Shown: positions 13,915 through 17,818 of the stretch, piece after piece
How the letters are laid out: every line of letters begins with the position of its first letter
How positions within the stretch are numbered: position 1 is the stretch's first letter
DNA from: Acidobacteriaceae bacterium
GTDB taxonomy: Bacteria; Acidobacteriota; Terriglobia; Terriglobales; Acidobacteriaceae
Reading direction: 5' to 3'
DNA length: 17,818 nucleotides
Assembly: GCA_030838305.1 (NCBI GenBank)
Contig: JAUTWY010000002.1
Location: forward strand, 1-17,818
The notes under the pieces: generated by a model
Told to the model about the DNA's origin: nothing
Seen by the model: only the letters and a program-made list of their open reading frames with translations
Database searches by the model: none
Made by a program: the position numbers and the translations under genes

Positions 13915-14904
13915 TTGAGCGCGCCGCCCATCATTAACGGGAAAGAGATCTTCGATTTGCTGCATGACGACCTTGCGGCTCTTGAGGACGAGTTCGGGCA
14001 GGATACTGTCTCGGGCGTTCAAGCCATCACAGAGATTGGGGAATATCTCCGCGCGGGTGGCGGCAAGCGGATCCGTCCAGCATTGCTTTTTCTTTCCTCC
14101 AAATTATTCCACTACCAGGGACACGGCGCGGTGCGCTTGGGAGCTGTGGTCGAGATCATTCACACCGCCACGCTGGTGCATGACGACATCATTGACGAGG
14201 CCAGAACGCGACGCGGCCGTCCCGCTGCCAACACGCAGTGGGGTAATTCAAAGTGTGTGCTGGCGGGTGACTGGCTCTACATGCAGGCGTTCAAGGTGGC
14301 ACTGCAGGAGCGTAACTTCCGCATTCTCGACGCGCTGATCGAATTGACGCAGCAGATGGTCGAAGGCGAATTGTTACAAATGGAAAAGCTGGGTAAGGCG
14401 ATCACGCTGGACGAGTACTTCGATTTGATTTATCGCAAGACTGCTTGCCTCTTTTCCGTGTGCATGCGGCTGGGAGCGATTCTTGGCGGCGCGACGGCTT
14501 CGCAGGAAGAGGCGCTGGGGCGTTATGGACACGATCTTGGCATGGCCTTCCAGATCGTGGATGACGTGCTCGACCTGACTGCCTCCGAAGATATGCTGGG
14601 CAAGCCGGTGGCGAGCGACTTACGCGAGGGCAAGGCTACCATGGCAGTGATCCATGCGTTGGAGCGCTGCACGGCGGAAGAGCGCGGCAAGATCGACACT
14701 ATCTTGCGGGAACGCACTTTTAATGGCGTGACCCACACGCAGATCATGGAAATTCTGCGGCGCTATGGATCGCTGGAGGCGGCCAACGCTCGTGCCGCAC
14801 GGTACGCGGAGTCCGCGCAGAAAGCCCTGTGCGTCTTTCCTGAATCCGAGATCAAGCGGGCGCTGCTGTGGGCGCCCGAATTTGTCGTGGCGCGGGAGAA
14901 ATAA
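13915..14904 (+). CDS. Long-chain polyprenyl diphosphate synthase (octaprenyl/heptaprenyl type)
   Basis: A 329-residue trans-prenyltransferase that condenses isopentenyl diphosphate units to make the side chain of respiratory quinones, probably menaquinone. The first aspartate-rich motif is D90-D91-I-I-D94 in LVHDDIIDEARTRRGRPA. The second is D216-D217-V-L-D220 in FQIVDDVLDLT. GGGKRIRPALL near 50 binds isopentenyl diphosphate. Small residues (Ala85, Thr86) just before the first motif favour a long product. The start appears to be TTG at 13915, because no in-frame ATG lies nearby that would keep the N-terminal helix. IspB, HepT or SdsA are possible names, and the chain length cannot be read from sequence alone. 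It follows yajQ by 126 bp with an inverted repeat in between. Confidence 0.93.
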   Translation: MSAPPIINGKEIFDLLHDDLAALEDEFGQDTVSGVQAITEIGEYLRAGGGKRIRPALLFLSSKLFHYQGHGAVRLGAVVEIIHTATLVHDDIIDEARTRRGRPAANTQWGNSKCVLAGDWLYMQAFKVALQERNFRILDALIELTQQMVEGELLQMEKLGKAITLDEYFDLIYRKTACLFSVCMRLGAILGGATASQEEALGRYGHDLGMAFQIVDDVLDLTASEDMLGKPVASDLREGKATMAVIHALERCTAEERGKIDTILRERTFNGVTHTQIMEILRRYGSLEAANARAARYAESAQKALCVFPESEIKRALLWAPEFVVAREK

Positions 14905-15429
14905 GGACTTAATCGCGGAGGGGGCAGAGAACTGCCGCGGAAGTCGCAGAGAAGCGCCTTTATTTCCAGAGCGGGTACTTCTCTTCTTTGACATCTGTCA
15001 CGGACTCTATCCAGCGGGGGGCGAATTATGGTGTCTTACGAATTACACCGGTTCGCTCGCCTCGCACCAGCATCGCTTTGTCCCTTCTTCCAAATCAACC
15101 AAATCACGGGAAAGATCATTGGCGCGTGCATTACCGTTCACAGGACTTGCTGAGATGGCAGATCACAAATTGGGCGAACACCAGTCATACCAAAGATCGT
15201 AAGATCGCAATGATCTCCTCCGTAATCTCCGCGGCCGTTCTCCGCGCTCTCCGCGATTAAGCATTTTAGAATTATTAGGTTCGCAGCAACCTCTTCGCAA
15301 CTTCTGGCCACAAATAATCAGCATATTCCAAAGGCGCACCAGTCCGTCTTCGTGTCGTGACCCTTGGCCACGTAAGAGAAGTATCAATCTGGCCGGACTT
15401 CCAAACTCGAAGCAACAAGGAGAATCGTA
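14905..15429. other. 525-bp intergenic gap with a bounded repeat element
   Basis: I find no supported gene here. Open frames crossing it either run out of the polyprenyl synthase gene in another frame or overlap the next gene antisense, and none has recognisable sequence. Most of the gap (14908-15261) is the element with terminal inverted repeats listed separately. The last 170 bp, before the secreted protein gene, should hold that gene's promoter, but I could not assign hexamers securely. Confidence 0.6.
14908..15261. mobile_element. 354-bp non-coding element with 46-47-bp terminal inverted repeats
   Basis: The left end (14908-14953, beginning cttaatcgcggag) is an imperfect reverse complement of the right end (15215-15261, ending ctccgcgattaag). 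The outer 13 bases match perfectly, and by eye roughly 36-37 of 46 positions match overall. The interior of about 260 bp has lower GC and no coding potential that I can support. This is the shape of a miniature inverted-repeat element or a large REP/BIME-like unit. No target-site duplication is evident, so mobility is inference. Confidence 0.55.
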
Positions 15430-15774
15430 ATGAAAAAGGTGATGATTTGCCTGCTCGCTCTGACTTTCGCGATGAGCTGCACTGCTTTCGCGCAACAAGA
15501 TAACAACATGTCGCAGACTCAGGCCGATCAGGGCGCCGCGAAGGCACCGCTGATGACGTTGAAGGGCACGGTGAAGGCTGATGGCGACAAATATACCTTC
15601 GTTGATAAGGACGGCAAGAGCTGGGATGTTATGAACCCGGAAGAACTCAAAGGCCATGAAGGCCATCATGTGCAGCTTAGCGCCCATGTTTACGCTGACA
15701 AGAATTCCATCCACATCATGAACGTCAAGATGCTCAAGGGCGGCTCGATGAGCAATGATTCCATGAGCAAGTAG
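15430..15774 (+). CDS. Small secreted protein, DUF5818-like
   Basis: A 114-residue exported protein with a strong ribosome binding site (AAGGAGA, six bases before ATG). The signal peptide is MKKVMICLLALTFAMSCTAFAQ, with cleavage probably after AFA. The mature part has a small beta-rich domain: LKGTVKADGDKYTFVDKDGKSWDV, NPEELKGHEGHHVQLSAHVY, then ADKNSIHIMNVKML. This pattern of a GTV strand, a KxW strand, GHEGHHV and SAHVY is what I recall from the DUF5818 family of acidobacterial periplasmic proteins, an OB-like fold of unknown role. The clustered histidines (HEGHHV) could bind metal, which is speculation. It is monocistronic, ending at a strong terminator 18 bp downstream. Confidence 0.85.
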   Translation: MKKVMICLLALTFAMSCTAFAQQDNNMSQTQADQGAAKAPLMTLKGTVKADGDKYTFVDKDGKSWDVMNPEELKGHEGHHVQLSAHVYADKNSIHIMNVKMLKGGSMSNDSMSK

Positions 15775-15791
15775 TTTTTCTAAATGCAATC

Positions 15792-15823
15792 ACGCGGGAC
15801 GCGAATGTGCGTCCCGCGTTTTT
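15792..15823 (+). terminator. Strong intrinsic terminator
   Basis: ACGCGGGACGC (15792-15802) and GCGTCCCGCGT (15809-15819) form a perfect 11-bp stem with the 6-base loop GAATGT. A run of five T ends at 15823. It lies 18 bp after the stop codon of the DUF5818-like gene and separates it from the DedA-rhodanese gene. Confidence 0.9.
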
Positions 15824-15905
15824 CTGCCGGCCAGGCGCTACCCTAACCTCGGTCGGCATTATTGTTGCTCTCTCTCTTTGGCCGCAAGCCTCAACTCCTC
15901 CGTCC

Positions 15906-15934
15906 TTAATTCCTCCACAGAGTTTGTTTATACT
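15906..15934 (+). promoter_or_regulatory. Possible promoter of the DedA-rhodanese gene
   Basis: TATACT at 15929-15934 is a good -10 hexamer. TTAATT at 15906-15911, 17 bp upstream, is a poor -35. The predicted start near 15941 would exclude the upstream TTG start at 15878 and favour the ATG at 15971. Confidence 0.35.
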
Positions 15935-15970
15935 GTACCGTCTGCTGATTTCCGTTATTCAAGACTGCGT

Positions 15971-16936
15971 ATGGATATGTTTTCGATGGCACGGCACGGA
16001 TATGCCTTGACCTTCGCGTTGTTGTTCGCCGAGGCGATAGGGCTCCCTTTCCCGGCTGCAATCGCGCTGGTCGCGGCCGGAGCGGCGGTGGCGGCTCATA
16101 CTTTGTGGGGTCCGTATGTCTTGCTCACGTGCATCACGGCTTTGCTGTTAGGCGACACTGTGCAGTTTTGGCTGGGACGATACATGGGCTGGGCGCTGCT
16201 CGGATTTCTATGCCGCGTATCGATCAATCCGGAAACCTGCATTCTCCGCTCGGCGGAATCGTTTTACAAGCGCGGCAAGGCCACACTGGTGATTGCGAAG
16301 TTTATTCCTGGGGTCAATACGATGGCGGCGCCGCTAGCCGGAAGCATGAACATGCGGTTCTGGCAATTTCTGCGTCTGGATTTCGGCGGGGCCCTGGTGT
16401 ATTCCCTTACTTATCTTTCGGTGGGATTTCTTTCGCGTGATTTTCTGGCGGCGATCCTGCGCGGTTTTCATGCCGCCGGGCGGGCCATGGAAGGCGTGAT
16501 TATTTCGGCGCTGGTGGTGTATGCGATTTATCGCATCGTCCAATATCGCAAGCACAGGATGTATCGTGTAGTGCCGCGAGTGCAGGTGCATGAACTGGCC
16601 GCGCGTCTGGCCTCTGAGGATGCAAGCCGGGTGCTGATTGTCGACGTCCGCAGCCACGGATACTACGATCCAGGAACCGCGCGGATCAAGGGTTCGATTC
16701 GCATCGAGCCGAACAACCTTGAGGAGGAACTCAAACACCTTGCCAAAGACAAGGACATTTATCTTTACTGTACTTGAGCGCGCGAAGCGACCAGCGCCCG
16801 GGTGGCGCATCTGCTGCGGGAAAAAGGCTTCAACACGTTCGTGATCGTTGGCGGATTGACGGCGTGGCGCAAGGCGGGCGAGCCGGTTGAGACGGTCCCA
16901 GACAACGATTTGGTAAAGTTGCCGACGTTTAGCTAG
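15971..16936 (+). CDS. DedA family membrane protein fused to rhodanese domain, candidate selenoprotein with in-frame TGA at codon 269
   Basis: Read through one internal TGA, this gives 321 residues. Residues 1-195 are a DedA/SNARE-associated-type membrane domain with hydrophobic segments near 11-45, 48-70, 105-125, 135-155 and 172-192. It has the family motif KFIPGVNTMAAPLAG. Residues 203-310 form a rhodanese domain with LIVDVRSHGYYDPG and the active-site loop Y-C267-T-X269-A-R-E-A-T-S-A-R. X269 is TGA (16775-16777). After it the frame continues 52 codons through a normal rhodanese end (FVIVGGLTAWRKAGEPVE) to TAG, without indels. A cysteine is expected at 269 in relatives, so selenocysteine is plausible, and a hairpin follows. 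Otherwise the gene is interrupted by a nonsense mutation or sequencing error. The ATG at 15971 is preferred; ATGs at 15977 and 15986 are alternatives, and no strong ribosome site is seen. The likely role is inner-membrane sulfur or redox chemistry. Confidence 0.7.
16781..16818 (+). promoter_or_regulatory. Candidate bacterial SECIS hairpin after the in-frame TGA
   Basis: GCGCC (16794-16798) and GGCGC (16804-16808) form a perfect 5-bp stem with apical loop CGGGT, whose loop begins 21 nt after the TGA. A lower helix can form from CGC (16781-16783) and AGC (16786-16788) with GCT (16813-16815) and GCG (16816-16818), leaving a GA bulge and a 5x4 internal loop. Bacterial SECIS elements lie directly after UGA in the coding region, with the loop typically 16-37 nt away and guanines in the apical loop. 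Those features are met. GC-rich coding DNA can form such hairpins by chance. Confidence 0.45.
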
Positions 16937-16999
16937 CCGTTCGTCAACCGATCAAAGCGCGTATGCCATAACATCCTCCGTCCTTCTATACTTCCTGCG

Positions 17000-17587
17000 A
17001 TGGCTTCCAATAACAATCAAGAGATCGAAATCAAATTTTGTATTGCGGGCTTGCGGGCGCTTTCACGGAAACTGCGTGCGGCCGGATTTCGCATCGTCAC
17101 GCGGCGAGCCCACGAGATGAATACGCTTTATGACTTGCCCGGAGGAGTCTTGCGAGGGCGCAAGGAACTGCTGCGTCTGCGTAAATACGGCGCTGAGTGG
17201 ACGCTGACGCATAAGTCCGGGAAGAAGACGGGGCGGCACAGCAGCCGCCAGGAATTGGAGACGGGCGTGGGCGACGGAAAGAAGATGGATGCGATCTTGC
17301 GCGCGCTGGGATATTCTCCGTCGTTCCGCTACGAGAAGTTTCGCGCCGAGTGGACGGATGGGAAAGGGCAGGTCGTGGTCGATGAGACGCCAATTGGAAA
17401 CTTCTGCGAGATCGAGGGCGCGCCGCGTTGGATTGATGCGACGGCTGGGAAACTTGGCGTGCGCGAGGCGGAGTACATCACGAAGAATTATGCTGGATTA
17501 TTTCTGGATTGGAAGACCCAGACGAAAAGCAGCGCTAAGGAGATGACCTTCAGGGCGGCCGGGAACAGGTCGAGGCGGGCGACGTAA
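17000..17587 (+). CDS. CYTH domain protein (class IV adenylate cyclase / triphosphatase-like)
   Basis: A 195-residue member of the CYTH (CyaB-thiamine triphosphatase) superfamily, which use a beta-barrel tunnel to bind triphosphates with divalent metal. The signature ExExK motif is E8-I-E10-I-K12. Later tunnel residues are RLRKYG, WTLTHKSGKK, SRQELET, RYEKFRAEW, VVVDETPIGNFCEIEG and a C-terminal SAKEM segment. Class IV adenylate cyclase, tripolyphosphatase and thiamine triphosphatase all occur in this fold, and the sequence alone does not decide. It starts 63 bp after the DedA-rhodanese gene. No Shine-Dalgarno is seen; a TATACT 8 bp upstream raises the possibility of a leaderless mRNA. The last 20 residues are basic and extend past the usual domain end. 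Confidence 0.88.
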   Translation: MASNNNQEIEIKFCIAGLRALSRKLRAAGFRIVTRRAHEMNTLYDLPGGVLRGRKELLRLRKYGAEWTLTHKSGKKTGRHSSRQELETGVGDGKKMDAILRALGYSPSFRYEKFRAEWTDGKGQVVVDETPIGNFCEIEGAPRWIDATAGKLGVREAEYITKNYAGLFLDWKTQTKSSAKEMTFRAAGNRSRRAT

Positions 17588-17606
17588 CCTGCTCGCTTCG
17601 CTCGCT

Positions 17607-17632
17607 GGACAGCCGAGGCGGCTGTCCCCACA
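17607..17632. repeat. Palindromic element between the CYTH gene and secA
   Basis: GGACAGCC (17607-17614) and GGCTGTCC (17620-17627) are perfect 8-base arms with loop GAGGC, followed by CCACAT. It lies between two convergent genes and could serve as a two-way 3'-end hairpin, though no T-run follows on the plus strand. It shares its core and tail with the element after metG. Confidence 0.7.
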
Positions 17633-17645
17633 TGACCTTTTGCGG

Positions 17646-17818
17646 CTAAGCCCCGTGGCACTTTTTGAATTTCTTGCCGGAGCCACAGGGACAAGGATCG
17701 TTGCGGCCCACTTTTTCCTGCGCGCGGACGACTTGCTGCACGGGCTGCGCGTCGCCGCCTCCAGCCATGCGCGCCTGTTCCAGTTCGCGGCGCTTGCGGC
17801 GCATGAAGGCTTCTTCCA
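17646..17818 (-). CDS. secA: SecA C-terminal fragment (preprotein translocase ATPase), cut by window edge
   Basis: The last 56 codons of a minus-strand gene whose 5' part lies beyond the window. The translation has a charged helix (EEAFMRRKRRELEQARM), a Gly/Gln-rich linker and the zinc-binding tail VGRNDPCPCGSGKKFKKCHGA. This is the SEC-C motif (C-P-C-G-S-G-K-K-F-K-K-C-H) that binds zinc and contacts SecB and ribosomes. The motif also occurs in unrelated SEC-C proteins. The preceding RRKRRELEQARMAGGG stretch ending a long protein is typical of SecA. It converges with the CYTH gene, with a palindromic element in the 58-bp gap. Confidence 0.85.
   Translation of the reverse strand, partial: EEAFMRRKRRELEQARMAGGGDAQPVQQVVRAQEKVGRNDPCPCGSGKKFKKCHGA

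Noticed and set aside
14765..15202. Plus-strand frame leaving the polyprenyl synthase gene into the gap
   Set aside because: It starts inside the synthase in another frame and continues through the inverted-repeat element; no ribosome site and no domain.
15163..15789. Minus-strand open frame of 208 codons
   Set aside because: It runs antisense through the DUF5818-like gene, its terminator side and the inverted-repeat element, with no recognisable protein.
15878..15970. Upstream TTG start for the DedA-rhodanese gene
   Set aside because: The extra 31 residues are Ser/Thr-rich and unlike DedA N-termini, and a good -10 hexamer lies inside this stretch.
15971..16777. Treating the DedA-rhodanese gene simply as a 268-residue protein ending at TGA
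   Set aside because: The stop falls inside the rhodanese active-site loop, and the rest of the domain follows intact in the same frame, so a truncated product would be non-functional. Readthrough or a recent point mutation explains it better.

Overview
The window (about 17.8 kb, fairly GC-rich, no tRNA, rRNA, CRISPR array or transposase) reads as chromosomal housekeeping DNA from an Acidobacteriota-type bacterium. That placement is inference. It rests on the DUF2277-like and DUF5818-like small proteins, the gene mix (larC beside argS and metG, a PlpD-like patatin porin, a DedA-rhodanese fusion) and many short GC-rich dispersed palindromes.

Layout, left to right. Leucyl aminopeptidase (pepA) is followed by a 70-residue two-helix membrane protein (+). 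Two small minus-strand genes come next: a secreted hypothetical and a DUF2277-like protein. They are separated by a structured 365-bp gap that contains a terminator-like hairpin. A minus-strand block then carries argS, a membrane-anchored alpha/beta hydrolase and a patatin/POTRA/beta-barrel protein of the type Vd (PlpD) architecture. From a divergent promoter region at about 8.8-8.9 kb the plus strand carries larC (nickel-pincer cofactor assembly), metG, tatD, yajQ and a long-chain polyprenyl diphosphate synthase. A 525-bp gap follows, holding a 354-bp element with terminal inverted repeats. Then come a small secreted protein with a textbook terminator, a DedA-rhodanese fusion and a CYTH-domain protein. 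The window ends in the minus-strand 3' end of secA.

The most interesting object is the DedA-rhodanese gene (15971-16936). Its reading frame is interrupted by one in-frame TGA at codon 269, two residues after the presumed rhodanese active-site cysteine, giving Y-C-T-(TGA)-A-R-E-A-T-S-A-R. The rhodanese domain continues in the same frame for 52 more codons to a TAG, with no other lesion. As I recall the family, relatives often have a second cysteine at exactly this place. A GC hairpin with a CGGGT apical loop starts 17 nt after the TGA, with its loop 21 nt after. This fits a selenoprotein with a C-x-U centre and a bacterial SECIS element. A TGC-to-TGA nonsense mutation or a sequencing error is the main alternative. 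TGA is used as an ordinary stop by at least three other genes here, so a general reassignment is excluded.

A second theme is repeats. GC-rich palindromes occur inside the reading frames of argS and larC without breaking them, and a related pair lies just after metG and after the CYTH gene. Larger imperfect inverted repeats occupy the gaps around the polyprenyl synthase gene.
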